A DNA stretch of 64,000 bases from Eopsaltria australis (lineage: Eukaryota; Chordata; Aves; Passeriformes; Petroicidae): positions 180,207 to 244,206 of the forward strand of contig JAVTVJ010000509.1 in assembly GCA_034509425.1 (NCBI GenBank). Direction: 5' to 3'. Positions 32,608-44,761 of this stretch are shown here, one piece after another. The notes below the pieces were generated by a model. The model was not told the DNA's origin and made no database searches. It worked only from the letters and a program-made list of their open reading frames with translations. A program made the translations under genes and the position numbers. Position 1 is the stretch's first letter, and each line of letters starts with the position of its first letter.

Positions 32608-33695
32608 TCACTCGTCTTCATCTGTCTCCTGAGGTATGTACTTGCATCTTCTTCGCTTCCAGGCTGACTGCGGTTGGCTCTGGTCTTCTTCTGCGGTGGC
32701 AGTCACACCCACAGCCTCCCTGGCATCCACGGCAAGTTCTCTCCGCGAGTCGAGGCCCTCGCCGCCCTTGATGAGGTGGAATAAGGGGGCGAGGTCTGCC
32801 GTCGTCAGCCCCAGCAGTGGACGAACCCAGTTGATGGAACCGCACAGCTGATGGAGATCGCGCAGGATCCTGGGCTCGTCCTTGATGGTCAGCTGCTGGG
32901 GTGCGACGGTCCTCTCGCTCACACGGATGCCAAGGTAGGTCCATGGGCAGGTCCGTTGCACTTTCTCGGGGTGGATTTCCATCCCGGCACTCTGGATGGC
33001 ACTTACAGTCGAGTCTAAGGTCCTTTTTAAATAGCCTTCGGATGGGGCACAGACCAACACGTCATCCATGTAATGGTATATTATGGCTTTAGGGAAGGCC
33101 CTTCGGACAGGTGTTAAAATCCGAGCGACATACCACTGGCAAATTACAGGTGAATTTTTCATCCCCTGGGGGAGGACGGTCCAGTGGTAACGTCGCTGGG
33201 GGCCTCCCTGTTGGTCGACGGTACTGAGAATGCAAACTTGGGCGCATCGTCGGGATGGAGTGGGATGCTGAAGAAACAGTCCTTGATGTCTATCACCGCG
33301 AGTGGCCACTGACGCGGGATCATGGCGGGCGATGGTAGGCCCGGTTGGAGGGGTCCCATGTCGACAATGACTTTATTGATCTCTCTCAGGTCGTGGAGGA
33401 GCCTCCACCGATCCTTGCCAGGTTTACATATGACAAAGATCGGGGAGTTCCCAGGGCTGTCTGATGGTACGACATGTCCCTTGGAAAGCTGCTCCTCCAC
33501 GAGGGACTTGAGGGCACTAAGCTTCTCTTTAGTAAGGGGCCACTGCTCCACCCGCACTGGTTTGTCAGTTGTCCACGTCAAAGGTGGAACTGTGTGGGTG
33601 GTGCGCCCCTCAGTGGCCCCAATTAGAAATCCTGCGCTGGAGAGGCAGGGATTTCTAGGCGAGTCCCCCACTGAGAGAGAAGGTTGCGTCCCCAC
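32608..33695 (-). pseudogene. pol: E3 pol, RT part only, joined to the pol tail by an internal deletion
   Basis: The RT starts open ([18 protein letters not shown]) but shifts frame near 33190-33210, just before the LPQGMKNSP motif. The second frame holds YHYMDDVLVC and the RT palm and thumb (QLCGSINWVRPLLGLTT). Near 32700-32730 the RT sequence ends and joins, in frame, to a basic tail (SAWKRRR) that matches the extreme C-terminus of the E2 and E4 Pol. RNase H and integrase, about 1.75 kb in E4, are missing. Without them the element could move only with help from another copy. Confidence 0.88.
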
Positions 33696-34447
33696 AGAGT
33701 GAAGCCGGAGTGCACCACGAACAGGCGGATGGTGGCAGTGTGCCTGTCGGCTCCCTCAACGACTATGTTGTTGGTACTTCTCTGTGAGGACATGGACCCT
33801 ACAACTCCCGTAATCTTTCCATCAACAGGGCGAAGCCCCCACTGAGGTGGCCACTTGGACTCAGCTATGATGGTCACGTCTGAGCCCGTGTCCAGCATCC
33901 CACTCCTTTGTACCGTTGACCCACCGTTCTGGCGACGGCAACTAAGGTGTGGTCGGTCTGTGCCCATTATTTGTGACCAGCACACTACTGGTGTGCGAGT
34001 TCTTCTTGGAAAGTCTCTCGGAAGGAGAATGGCATGTGCCAGCCATTGTCCTCGGGGAATGAACCACGGGGGGTTCGTGCAGCTGACGTGGATCCTGAAA
34101 GTGTCCCCGGGTAAAACTGAGATGACCTCTGGCAGGATGAACACCTCCGGGGGCCCCCGTGTGGCATTCCCGATAATTAGAAAGTCAGTCCGGGTATGTA
34201 TATCACCTTTGAGGAACACCTTTACTTCGGAAAACCTTGTAGATGTTATGTGTTGGGGAGCCGCACTCACCAAGTCCAGTTTGTTGTCCCAGAGCCCCGG
34301 AGAGTCTCCCCTTTCCATCGATGGTGGGACGGCAGGTTCCTCCGGAGCGGCCGATGGCACGGTGGATGCAGCCTTTAATTTGATGTCATGGCGCGGTGCT
34401 GATCCGCGCTCCACTGCCCGTTTCCCGCTGGTGGCTGGTGCGCACAC
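33623..34447 (-). CDS. pro: E3 Pro (protease with dUTPase-like N-terminal part)
   Basis: The frame is open over 274 codons and is entered from gag by -1 shift at GGGAAAC (34420-34426). It carries the aspartic protease motif [10 protein letters not shown] and, upstream, the same worn dUTPase-like stretch ([12 protein letters not shown] ... WLAHAILLP) seen in E2 and E4. It ends TAA directly after GGATTTC. This is the only uninterrupted gene left in E3, and it could be translated only if the broken gag upstream were. Confidence 0.75.
   Translation of the reverse strand: MCAPATSGKRAVERGSAPRHDIKLKAASTVPSAAPEEPAVPPSMERGDSPGLWDNKLDLVSAAPQHITSTRFSEVKVFLKGDIHTRTDFLIIGNATRGPPEVFILPEVISVLPGDTFRIHVSCTNPPWFIPRGQWLAHAILLPRDFPRRTRTPVVCWSQIMGTDRPHLSCRRQNGGSTVQRSGMLDTGSDVTIIAESKWPPQWGLRPVDGKITGVVGSMSSQRSTNNIVVEGADRHTATIRLFVVHSGFTLWGRNLLSQWGTRLEIPASPAQDF
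33626..33632 (-). promoter_or_regulatory. E3 pro-pol -1 frameshift heptamer GGATTTC
   Basis: Read GAT TTC in the pro frame, then TAA. The -1 frame (GGA TTT CTA) leads into Pol. Same place as in E2 and E4. Confidence 0.75.
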
Positions 34448-36400
34448 GGGCAGTGTGCCACTCCGGGACCTGTGGGAGACTTGGAGAACTGGTGGTTAGA
34501 TCTCCGAGGTTTCGGGCAACCGCGTGCAAAATGGTGAGGGCTCCCACAATTAAAACACTTTGGTTGTCCAGTGTTCCCCGTGTTAGTGGCTGGGGTAGAA
34601 ACAAGTCCTTTTCGTGGCGCTCGTGTGGGGGGAACTGGTGGTGGAGGCGATAATGGAACTACCTCAGCACAAGCTTCCACCATCATTTCAATGGTGGGCT
34701 TGGGCACTAGGGGAAGGGTCTTGAGGACCGCTTTGCAGTCTGCATTGGCATTTGCCAATGCCAAGGATCTTAGGATCTTTCTCTGATTCTCTGGGTCCTC
34801 CTCCTGTTTTGCTAAGGCAGCCTTTATCCTTTCAATAAAATCTGAAAAGCCCACCGTGGGCCCTTGCCAAACGGCGGCGTAACCTTCTGAGGGCACTGCT
34901 GCTGATGGTAATGTCAGCAGTGCCCTCAGCGCTGCCTGTTGAATGTCTTTTAGAACGTCCTTAGGGATTTTATCTGATTGTTTGGTCCCTTTAATAAAGT
35001 CACCCTTGCCACAGAGATGGTCCATGGTGATATTTGCGAGGTTTTCTTTCCCCTTGTATCCTTCCAAGAGTTCTCCTAACAGCGTGCACCATGCTCTGTC
35101 CCATATCCAATATTGGGTATCCAAAAGGATACTGTCCATGATCAGCTTAATGTCCTCCGGCACCATTAAATTGGACCTAAACGTAGCTTTCAGCATGCCT
35201 TTAGTCACAGGTGATTCCAGCCCGTAGTCCCTGATAGCTTTGCATAGGTCTTTTATGCTATTCAGTGGGAAGGGCTCCCATTTAGGGTTCTGCCCACCCC
35301 TTCCCCCGTATTGCACCGGTGCTGCAATCAGTCCTTCCTCCCCCGCTGAGGCTTGGGCCTTGGCTTCCAGGCCCTCGGGTTCTAGGTGTGAGGAACCCGA
35401 AGAGGCCTGGGCCTGCTTCCCTAGAAAGGCCTCCGGGTTCTAGATGTTTACTGTCCCTGTAGGCCTTGGCCTTCCCCCTTCTGGGTTCTAGGTGTGGGGA
35501 AAAGGAAGGGGAGGCGTGGGAAACCAGACGCCTGGGGGTGGAGACCTCAGTGGGGGCGGCGCGAGAGGCGGAACCTGCACGAGCTCGGGGAGGGGTCCCG
35601 ATGACAGGGGAGGAGCCCGACGCGGTAACACCCTTCGACACCACCATCACTTGGGGCCGCCCCAAGGGGTGGAGGACAGGACGGGGGGTGGTTTCGGGGG
35701 GGAGCTACGGGAGGAGCCGGAGGAGGAGTCCACATCAAGATTGACAGGGGTTTTCCCGCCATGGTGGTTTTTGGCAGGGCCTCTGGCCATGCAACTGGCC
35801 CCATCTTGGCGGCCGCCGCCGTTTTGTTTTAACAGGGGGGATGGCGCAACGGGCGCAACCGGGTACTGGGGCATGGGTAAGAGGGATAGGGACCGGTCCG
35901 CCGAGGGTTGATCAAGCTCTCGATGGCTGGGGCGCAGCGGGGATCACAGGGGGTCAGGGCAGTGGCAGGATCACCTCTGCACTTCGGGGGAACTGCCGTG
36001 CTCTTCTAGGAGGATTACCCGCCACGATTCTCGCTGCTTCAGGGAAGAGGGATAAGGAGGACAGGGTTCAGGGCAAGCAGGGGTAGGAGCAACTGGGGAC
36101 CCAACTTCCTCTCCCTCTTTCTCCCTCAAACAATAAAAAATTAAAATTAACAAATGAAAGAACTTCAAAACCCAATTCTCCCCATTCCTTATCTTGTCAG
36201 ATAAAACATCCCCAACTCGATCCCAGAAAGAAAGCAACTGAACTGAACTTACTGAAACTGAACTCTCAAACTCAACGAAAAGCCACCTAACAAATCCTCT
36301 CAAAACTCTGCTGTTAAAATCCCATTTCCCATTAAAAAGGGTAGCTTTAACCTGGACGTAAACCTCCCTTTGTGGGCGAATGAAGCGCTCACCGATTCTC
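34375..36400 (-). pseudogene. gag: E3 gag, broken
   Basis: The matrix part (about 36400-35971) is one open frame, but the position of the E4 initiator Met is not ATG here. The Pro/Gly-rich linker (about 35970-35320) passes through at least two other frames with stops. The capsid and nucleocapsid part (35316-34375) is open again and includes the major homology region (near 34840-34870) and one zinc knuckle CFNCGSPHHFARGC. The linker keeps worn copies of the CTAGAACCCGGAGG-type repeat that is expanded in E4. It is non-functional as a whole. Confidence 0.85.
34391..34426 (-). promoter_or_regulatory. E3 gag-pro frameshift signal (GGGAAAC plus stem-loop)
   Basis: The slip heptamer is at 34420-34426. 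A 6-bp GC stem (GCGCGG with CCGCGC, 34391-34409) follows on the minus strand. The offset to the gag stop is 45 nt, as in E2 and E4. Confidence 0.8.
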
Positions 36401-36829
36401 AAACCCACAAGCTAAAATCTCCACCCAAAGGAAAACTGCAGCAAATTAAAACGCACAAGCAAAAGAACGGTGCCACGGAGCCCTGTGCCTTAACTCCCTG
36501 CGTGGACCCTTGTGATCCCTGGCACAGTACCTGGCAGCCTGAATGGACCCTTGCGATCCCCGGTCCCGGACCTACTCCGCCGCTCCTCACAGGCACCAAC
36601 AAAAAACTCCTTTGGGAAGGTCTCCGGCCGCTGAGCCCCCTCAGGATCTTCTCCCGTTTCCGGTGGGGAAGATCCCACTTCACCCTGCTTCGGAGGGGTA
36701 ACTCGGTGCCCCAGACAAAGGAGCTTCTTAAAACAGAAGTGTCTTTGTCTGGCCGTCGGCTTTCCCAAGGCGCTCCTGACCGAGGATGGTCAGGGCCTCT
36801 TACCAAAGACCACCAGCTGAAAGCTAGTA

Positions 36830-36847
36830 GTCCCTGTTCGGGCACCA
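36830..36847 (-). other. E3 primer binding site, Lys3-like
   Basis: In sense TGGTGCCCGAACAGGGAC lies 3 nt after the 5' LTR. It differs from the tRNA-Lys3 complement at one base (C to T at position 4). E2 and E4 use the Lys1,2 type instead. Confidence 0.8.
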
Positions 36848-36850
36848 AAC

Positions 36851-37493
36851 TGCCATGGTCACCGGTGTCCGGGCGTGGACAGCTAGCCCCAGGGTCTTTG
36901 GCTAGCAACCCATCGGCGGCTGCAGCAAGCGTCCCTCACCGCCGGAGCGCCGGTTTGCTGCTGCAGGAATCTGTGCGTTCCCAGCCGCAGGTAGCTCTTA
37001 GAGAGCAAGCTATCTCTATAGAGGCCGGAGGAATAGGGAGGGATCTTCTGGCTAGAGTAATAGAGACACAGAGGCGTGGGGTCCAACTGCGCTCTGGGCG
37101 TCTAGGGTCAGAAGACCCCGAACAGCTCAGTGCACTGACTTTTATTGTGAGGGCAACATCCAATCATATCACACTTGGTGGGAGGAACAAGGGAGGGACT
37201 AGGGGACTAGGACCAACCAGGAAGGGGAGGGGGAGGAGAGGGGATGATTGACGACCAAGGGGTACAATCAACTACCGAATGGAACAGAACTTTCTAGAAC
37301 ACAAAGATGACTGACAGGAGAGTGGCAGGTGCTTGAACTAATAGGGGAAAGGGAACCACCCCTGAGAAACTCAGCCCACTTATGGGGCAAACCACCTGTG
37401 TCTCCGCCCCGGGGGAGACCTTAAACTTGGGCACCTTTATTGCACACCTTCTCAGGGGGGACTGAGGCCTTTGGGGCTTCAAGCACCGCCACA
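36851..37493 (-). repeat. E3 5' LTR
   Basis: Pairs with 30510-31152. Ends are TGCCATGG...CCACA as read on the plus strand. About 5% different from its partner. Confidence 0.9.
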
Positions 37494-37499
37494 CCAAGA

Positions 37500-38208
37500 C
37501 ATCATGGTGACATGGTTAGTGGAAAAAATTAAAAAGAGGAGCAATTTCTGACATTTAATTATTTAATTTTCTACATGACTGTTGGATTTAGTGATAATAC
37601 CACAGACTATAAAGAGAAGATATCCCCAAAAATTTCTCCTTTTTTAAAGTCATGCACATATAATTGTTATATTATGAAACATAATTATGGTACCCTCAGG
37701 AATTTTCCAGCATCTTTACAAGCAACCTGACAAGGAATTTAAAAAATGGCAGGAAATAATCCAATAAAACAATTTGCATCTGTTTTATCTCACTATATAA
37801 ATTTAAAAACAAAACTCTTAAAATATAATTGTAATGCTCTTACAACAAATTATTTTAGAATGTGCTCCTTAAGACTACATGTAATAACAAATACATTTAT
37901 TCCTCCCTAGGGAGATGGTCCTCTATAGACTGAGAGATCATAGAGCTATCTAGTATAACACCAATTTTTTTTGCTTGGAAATAGTTTTTTGAAGCTCATC
38001 TTTTTTAGATTTACAAAGTAAGGAGTGCTTATTTTCATCACATCTCTTAAGTTACCTGCACTGAATTTCCTCTGCCATTTTTTTCATCCTGGACCATAAG
38101 GTATCTCTGCATCTCTTTGCAGTGGTAGTTGTCTGTGTTATCTTTTGTACCTTCATTATCTCCAGAATTATCATTGTCATATATGGATCCCATTACAAAA
38201 AGAAATGT
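37500..38208. other. Spacer without recognisable gene
   Basis: AT-rich DNA. No coding or repeat feature was recognised. Confidence 0.55.
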
Positions 38209-38213
38209 ATGGG

Positions 38214-38910
38214 TGTTACAAATGGATGTGGGAGTTAAATATCAGTCCTTGCCTCCTGCCCAGGCCTTGGCAGTAGGTAGTAACCTTATTGAGGTAACCA
38301 GCACCCCAAAACCCACTCTCGTGTATAAGTTCTTTTAATCATGACTGATTCTGTCTATTGTAGAATGAATCATTTATTAATAGATGGGGAAACTAACAGA
38401 TATAAGACTTGAAAGCAAACCAATACTACACAGGAATAAAACAAAAAGAAAGACTACTAGTAGTTTAATATACAGTGCACGAGAATGGTACCTTTTTCAG
38501 TTACAGCTAGCAAAGAAATAGTATAAGCTTAGGATTCAGTGTATCTTACCGTCCAATTTGTTGGTGCAGTACATCGAGATCCTTTCCCTCAATCCCCGGG
38601 GAAGTAACCACGAAGACTGCGTCCAAAATTTGGGGAGAAGCTTCAAACACTTTTAGGGTGTGAGAGACTTCTGCCCCAGTGTTACTTCGTGTATCTTTTA
38701 TAGTGTAAAACCATGATTCTTAAGTCAGCAATTTTTCCTTTATCTCTCCTTCCATCTGCAGACTAAGATGTTAATTCTTAGCTGAGGCTTGAGCCCTCTG
38801 GCACCAGAGATGACCCCTGTTGGGCCTTCCTGCCCTTAGGTTATCTCTTTGTGCATCCATTATTTGTGGCACATAGGAAGAGGATGTAATGGGGTAAACG
38901 TCCTGCCACA
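38214..38910 (-). mobile_element. Solo LTR with target duplication ATGGG
   Basis: The block runs TGTTACAAATGG to TCCTGCCACA (plus strand) and is flanked by ATGGG at 38209-38213 and 38911-38915. In the minus sense it starts TGTGGCAGGACG, like the E2-E4 LTRs, and has a TATAAAAG box (38695-38702) and an AATAAA signal (38373-38378) in the right order. The 5-bp duplication differs from the 6 bp of E2. No interior sequence is present, so it is a solo LTR. Confidence 0.82.
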
Positions 38911-38915
38911 ATGGG

Positions 38916-41900
38916 ATGATACAACATATGCATATTGAAGGACCTTTATAGGAGGCAAAAAGAACTGTAGTCAACATGAGCAAAAATGTAGTTCATACTT
39001 TGTAGACCTGGGAAATGGAAAGATCTCTCTCTTGTGCCTTTCCTCTGTCCTAATGTGAAGTTACACTGGGTCACCTGGATTGAGCTGGGTTGCACAAATT
39101 GCACTGCAGTGTGAATGCAAAGATAGAGGTGGGGGCACACACATACAGGTGTGATTCTTGGCTGCAGCTGAACCCAGCTGCTGTGCTGTGCTGATCTATG
39201 ACAGGTCTTTGAGAGAAAGGCTGTGCTTGAGCCTCCTGTGGTCCATGTGCTTCTGCAGTGAGTGCCAAGTGTCCACAAGCAGATGCTGTAGCCTAAGAGC
39301 CAGATCTTCCTCTTGACTTCCTCAGCCATAAGGCCACTGTAAGGATGTAAGGAAGAGACTTTATTACCTGTAGCAACCCCATGGATTTGTGGACAAGTGC
39401 ACATCTCTGGAGTGGGACAGGAGCAATGTTTCAGAGTGTCTTCATATGGCTCATGATACTGGAGATGAAGAAAGACAGGAAGAGAAGATCTTGAGGGATG
39501 CACATATTGTGCTAGGGACATCAGTTGATGCAGTTGAGTACCCTTGGCAGCTGGAACACATGCATTGATAAGGTGGGGAGAATGACCCAGCAGCTTCCTA
39601 TTTCTTTCTGCCCCACACAACCTGCATAGATGGACGTGTCTTATATTTTATTCATCAGAGGACTTCTCACCATGTTTCAGTAAAAATCCCTTCTACTGCA
39701 AAGACTGCTGATGGCTAATCAGAGCACATATCTTACTTTGTTTCCCTTGTCTACTCCAGATCCCCAAATACTGCTGTTACTGGTACAGGTCAAGTCATAC
39801 TGGAACAAGGGTCTTGTTATTAACAGGGCAAACCACAGGATCACTCCCACAAACTTGTGCTCATTCTTGCCTTAATCCACCAAAGACTGTAAGCATGTGC
39901 TTATTTTGAAGAGCATAAAGTACTCTGGCGTTTCTGTCAGACTAGTCACATGGTTCCCATTTAACTTGGCTTTAAATGTTTTGCTGAATCAGGGCCAGAA
40001 GACACTTTTAGGGACTCAACCCATAATGCTAAATGTTTTTCCATTCCTGGTTAGCTGTCCCAGATGTGACAATATCAAATATTGCACAGTTCAAGAAGAA
40101 CAGCCTCATTGTTCAATAGTTCAAACTGAAACATAAGGTGACCTGCAGGTGGATCACCCATGTGAGAAGCGTGTCATTTTGGCAGGACAGTGATACCCTT
40201 ACTGAGGGTAGATAAGGGACTGAATTAAGCCCTGCTTCTCCAGTGGTGGTGAGGGTGTCTTAAGCTGATGTGGCTTGTGTGAATGCTTGATGGTTGCCTC
40301 CCAGCAGCAGCAGGTCACACCAGCCCTGCCAGTCATGAAGACTGCTTTCCTCCAGGAGCTACACCCACAGGTTGTGCCAGTGGGTGGGGCTTTTGAAAAA
40401 CTCCATTCTCTGTATTGCTTCTCTCTGTGTCTTCCCTTTCTGGATTTGTGAGTGATTTTCAGAAATGTCAAGATTCAAAAAGGAGGCAAAAGGAAATAAT
40501 TTTTATGTGAATGGGATTCTGCTGGCCTTTTTGGGGTCAATTAATTATATTCAGTTTGACTTTAGCTTTTCTAGATTAGGTCTTTCAATATCTGACCTAG
40601 AGGGAATCAAATGAAAAATATTTGAAAAGTGCAGAGAAGTAGCTGAAAAGTGTTGTGGAAATTTTTCATAAATGATACAGAGTATATATTGCATAAATAA
40701 ATGGCAAGAAAAGGAAGACAAAGTTGCATGAAGGGTGAACATGTAATTAACAGTGAAGTAATTTAAACCCAGTGGTCACTGATGAATATATAAGTATGTG
40801 CACAAACAACAAAAACTTTTAATTGTGCAATGATTTTTAGTAACTATTATTGAAGTATCTCTAAGGTATTTTTTATAATCAGATTGTTTAATTGATTAAT
40901 AACTACTATCTTTAAAATTACTATAATGTAAGTACATGTTTATCCCTTTATTCAGGATAATGTCTGCTATGTGCTTTCATTATAGCTCATATATAAACAA
41001 ATGATTTATAGGACATGTACTAAATATTGCATAACTACTCAAATAAATTCTTTTATATTTATGTTTGAAGTAACAGAATTACATAGCACTTTAATGGCAG
41101 ATGCAGGACAACATAATTAAACTATGCATAAAACTGTAAAACTGTATAATATACAGCTATATACATAAGACAGACCAATTAAGGGGTCATTGCATATTTT
41201 GGGGGGGGACAGGGGGGAGAAGAAAATAAACATGTTGTAGTCTATAAACTGTGACTATCCACGTTACACGGATCTGACAAGCATGACCAAGGAAGAAAGC
41301 GTCAACATGGAGAGAGGGGGATGGAAAGAGTTAGTTTGAGAGGGATTTAATTTTCTCTGAGTTCCATTGAAATAAGGATGTGGATGGAGTACACTCCATA
41401 GAAGAGAGCACTTCAACAGCAACACTAGGAGCTTCCTCCATACTTCATTTAGCATGAAAACTGGCTTTCCACCATCGTGACTGTGAGTCATGGCTGTTTG
41501 AAAACTGTGGCAGCCCTGTGGAAAGTTTTGGTCAAGTGCTGGGGCAGCAAAAGCTCTCAGCACAAATATCATGAGCTATTTGGAGGCTGAAGTTAAAGCA
41601 GAAAAAGCACAGAGGAGGGTGCCAGCCCCACAGTCTGCCCCTTGCATGTGGGATAAACACACGGGAGGGAACCTGCTACACACAGTTTCTGGTTTCTGTC
41701 TCTCCAGCCAGGAAGAAGAGATTGTCTTCTTGCCTCAGAGAGTCAGAAGGCTTGAGTGGACTGATACAAGGATGAGTAGAGGTATTTTTTGATGGCACAT
41801 CTGGTCAAAGTGGGCCAGCAAGGACTAGCAAAAAGGCACTGCACAATAAGGGGGGTGGTCTTCTCTCTCATCCATCAGAAGGAGATGCAAGGATGTTTTA

Positions 41901-43923
41901 GACACTGTGTAGCTCTCAGTTGGACAAATGTATCTTGAGGGACTGAAGAGTGGGATGAACTCCCAGACAAAGGAACTTTCAGGTGTAATAGCTGGTGGCA
42001 AAGGAAAAAACCCAATTTTTGAGAAATGGAAGGATGTAATAGTAAGGCTCATATGCTATGCCTGAAGCTTTTGTGCTGCCCACTGTCTGGACCTCCCCAG
42101 ATGACTGAGAGGACAATGTCCATCCTGTTTTAGAGAAGAACATGTAAACAGGTACATGTGTACCTGCTTTGGACTTTTTTAGGGTGACCAAAGGAGGTAA
42201 GCCAGTGACAGGTGTGATTGGGTGGCTGATTCCTGACTGTGTTGAAGTCATCAACTAATGTCCATTACAGCCAAAAGATGGTTTTGACTTTGAGCTACTT
42301 TCAGTGTAATAAATAACTTCTTGTTTTGATCTCATAGGTCCCTACTTTTCTAACATCATTTCCAAGAAGATATTTATCATACAGTTTCAGAAAAATGCAG
42401 AGTTCATTATGAATTCTATTCAGTTAGTTAAAGCATTTAAATAAATTTCCACTATCATGCCATTTCTTATTGTAATTTTCAGAAAAAATGTAAAACAAAG
42501 TTCAAAATGTTTTTAAAAAGTAAGCAGAAATACTTAATCATAATTTATTTAAAAAACTTTTCAAGACTTGCATAGTCTGGGATGAGCTATTTTATGTAAA
42601 TGGCATGATATTTTCTCTCTTTTGATAGAATTTGGAAGAAAAGGGCAGAAGTTGAAAGCTGTATTCAATACCAGAAGAATATTCTGGTACTGAATAATAA
42701 TATTCTATATTCAGTGTTAACTTTGGAGAGGCTATCTGCATTCCACACACATTCCTGAGATTTTGTTAGATTGTTAGATAAATAATTGCATATATATGCA
42801 CCTTTTAAAGGTCTTTTGCAATCAAATCCTCTATAGCTCCATTAAAACATGTCTATGGTCTTCAAAATTTGCTTTTTCTCCCCTCTTTGAGGTTAACTAC
42901 AAAAATGTATCCTGCTTGTCTGAAAAACTGCAGAAAATCTCTTTCCTAGCTTTCCTCAAAACTTCTTTAATCTTCCTCTCCCCACTTCTTTCTCAAGTCT
43001 CTTTCAGAGGGTATTTTTTTCATCTTCTCAACATGATAGGAATACAAAACTCAATTTGGGGATCTAAATTAAAAGTTGGTAGTCTAGGTGTCTCACCAAG
43101 AGAAAAAAGCAGAGAAATCCAGAGAATAATGCAGTTCTCTAAATAAGGCTGTAATTTAGTTGGTTAACCTAATTAGATAGCCTAAGTCTAAGTTGGTTCT
43201 GTAAGTGCTCTACCCTCGTGACTGACTTCTAGCTGAATGAATACTCACGGAGCAAACTTTTAATTACAGTATCCCTTTTGATGCTCATGATTTAAAGTTT
43301 ACAGGCAGGTTTTTATTCAAATCCGCTGCACAATAAGAGTTATATGAAAAATAACCGTGAGCATTATGCAATTTAGGACTTAAAACCTTTTGATCAAAAT
43401 GAAAATGAGTAAAATCTTTAAATAATACCATTACTTTTCTTTTTTCTGCATTATTTTATCCACTTTGCTTTCACCAAAATAAATTGTTTTCTATTTCCTA
43501 AGTTCCTATGTTATTATTTAGTGCAAAGATGAGATCTGAACTTCAGTATGAGTACTTTCAAAGTAGAATTGATTATTAGTGAAATAATTGTCTTGATAGT
43601 TTGCAACCCTTTTGTCTGCAGTCTATGCATATCACTAATATCACTAAGCTTAGTTGGGAATTTATAGATTTTCAATTGTAGAGAGACATGGTGATCAACT
43701 AATTTAATGACTTGACTTACTAGAGCATATGAGAATTTAAAAATTCAGCAAGTAATTTTGGCACCAAATCAGTTATTTTCTCTTTAAGCTACAGCATCTC
43801 TTTTTGAATGATAATTCTAATGTAAAAATATCAAATAATCCACTACAATACTTTCATGGGCTGCATCATTGCTTCTTTCTTACCACAGTGATTTTCTAAA
43901 ATGGAATGTGTTTTGTCCCTCTG
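38916..43923. other. Spacer without recognisable gene
   Basis: AT-rich DNA, with a G-rich run near 41203-41218. A 224-codon minus frame at 38946-39620 starts at TTG and has no recognisable domain. No RNA gene, CR1 tail or LTR end was recognised. Confidence 0.45.
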
Positions 43924-44155
43924 TGTCCTGGTTTGAAGGACAGGTGTCTGTTAAGGAAGGCAGGAGCCTCCCTTGGAATGGGAAACTGTAACCCCTCTCC
44001 CTCCGAATTATTATAAAGGCTCTCAGGCAAAGATATTGGAATAGGAATAACAGTTCTTTACTACTATCTAAAACAAAGGATAACAAATAACAACAACTAT
44101 GACGTTAACCAACAAACAGAACCAGAAACCCAGTGGCAGCCTGCTCGGCTTCAGG
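43924..44155 (+). mobile_element. LTR fragment of another ERV, cut off by E4
   Basis: TGTCCTGGTTTGAAGGACAG opens a 232-bp block with the look of a bird ERV LTR known to me by recall (CCCTCCGAATTATTATAA, ACAGTTCTTTACTA). It stops exactly where the E4 LTR starts. Its remaining part is not found on the other side of E4. Confidence 0.5.
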
Positions 44156-44761
44156 TGTGGCCGTCCGCCTGCCTCCTCGGTGGAGTGGAGGTGGCTACTA
44201 GCAAAGGCGGATGCGACTTGGGTCCTCGGGGGCCAGCCTCGTTCCCAATCGCCGAGCGACTCTTGCCCTTGCTCCCTGCTAGCTGCTCGGTAGGCGAACT
44301 CTCCCACACCTCAGGGGGTTCCTCCAACCCAGGAATGAAGAGACACAGACACGAGGTTCTGCACTCTGTGGCACCGGGGATCGGAGGACCTCGATTCCCC
44401 TGGGACACGATCTTTTATTGTTCCCCCGGTGACCAATCACCGGGTAGCAGAGGGGAGGAACTGGGGAGGAGCAGGGGACAGGGAGCGAACCAGGGACAGA
44501 AGGGGGATGAGCGAGGGTTACAGACAGGGGAGTGATACAATGAACAACCGAGTAACTGAGAACTCTCTAGGAAACTGGGGGTGACTAACTCAGATGGGCA
44601 GGTGGTGCTCCCCAATGAGCCCTGGGGGTATTAACCTGTCTCGAGCCCAGCCTCTTCTGGGCTAAACTATTGTTTGCTCTACCTCGGGGGAGCCCTCCTC
44701 CTCCCCCCAGGGCTTTCTCATTGGAAATTCTTCTTCTGGGGTAACCTGCACCACTGCCACA
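44156..44761 (-). repeat. E4 3' LTR
   Basis: In sense it starts TGTGGCAGTGGTGCAGG. Polyadenylation signal AATAAA at 44414-44419 (complement). The env frame extends into it to 44662. Confidence 0.92.

Larger units (their letters stand above)
30510..37493 (-). mobile_element. Provirus E3, class II ERV, internally deleted and decayed
   Basis: Two 643-bp LTRs (30510-31152 and 36851-37493) differ at about 34 positions (about 5%). The flanking hexamers are CCAACA (30504-30509) and CCAAGA (37494-37499), a target duplication with one change. The interior is about 5.7 kb, against 7.7 kb in E4. Gag is frameshifted, pro is open, pol retains only part of RT joined to the pol C-terminal tail, and env is in three pieces. 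Order, frameshift sites, polypurine tracts and Env type are those of E2 and E4, so the three are relatives. Confidence 0.93.

Noticed and set aside
36370..37251. Plus-strand frame of 293 codons across the E3 leader and LTR
   Set aside because: It runs antisense through primer site and LTR. A shorter copy of the same frame in the other LTR (30482-30910) exists only because LTRs are repeated.
38946..39620. Minus-strand frame of 224 codons in the spacer
   Set aside because: It starts at TTG, shows no domain, signal peptide or splice context, and its composition is that of the surrounding non-coding DNA. Conservation in other birds would revive it.
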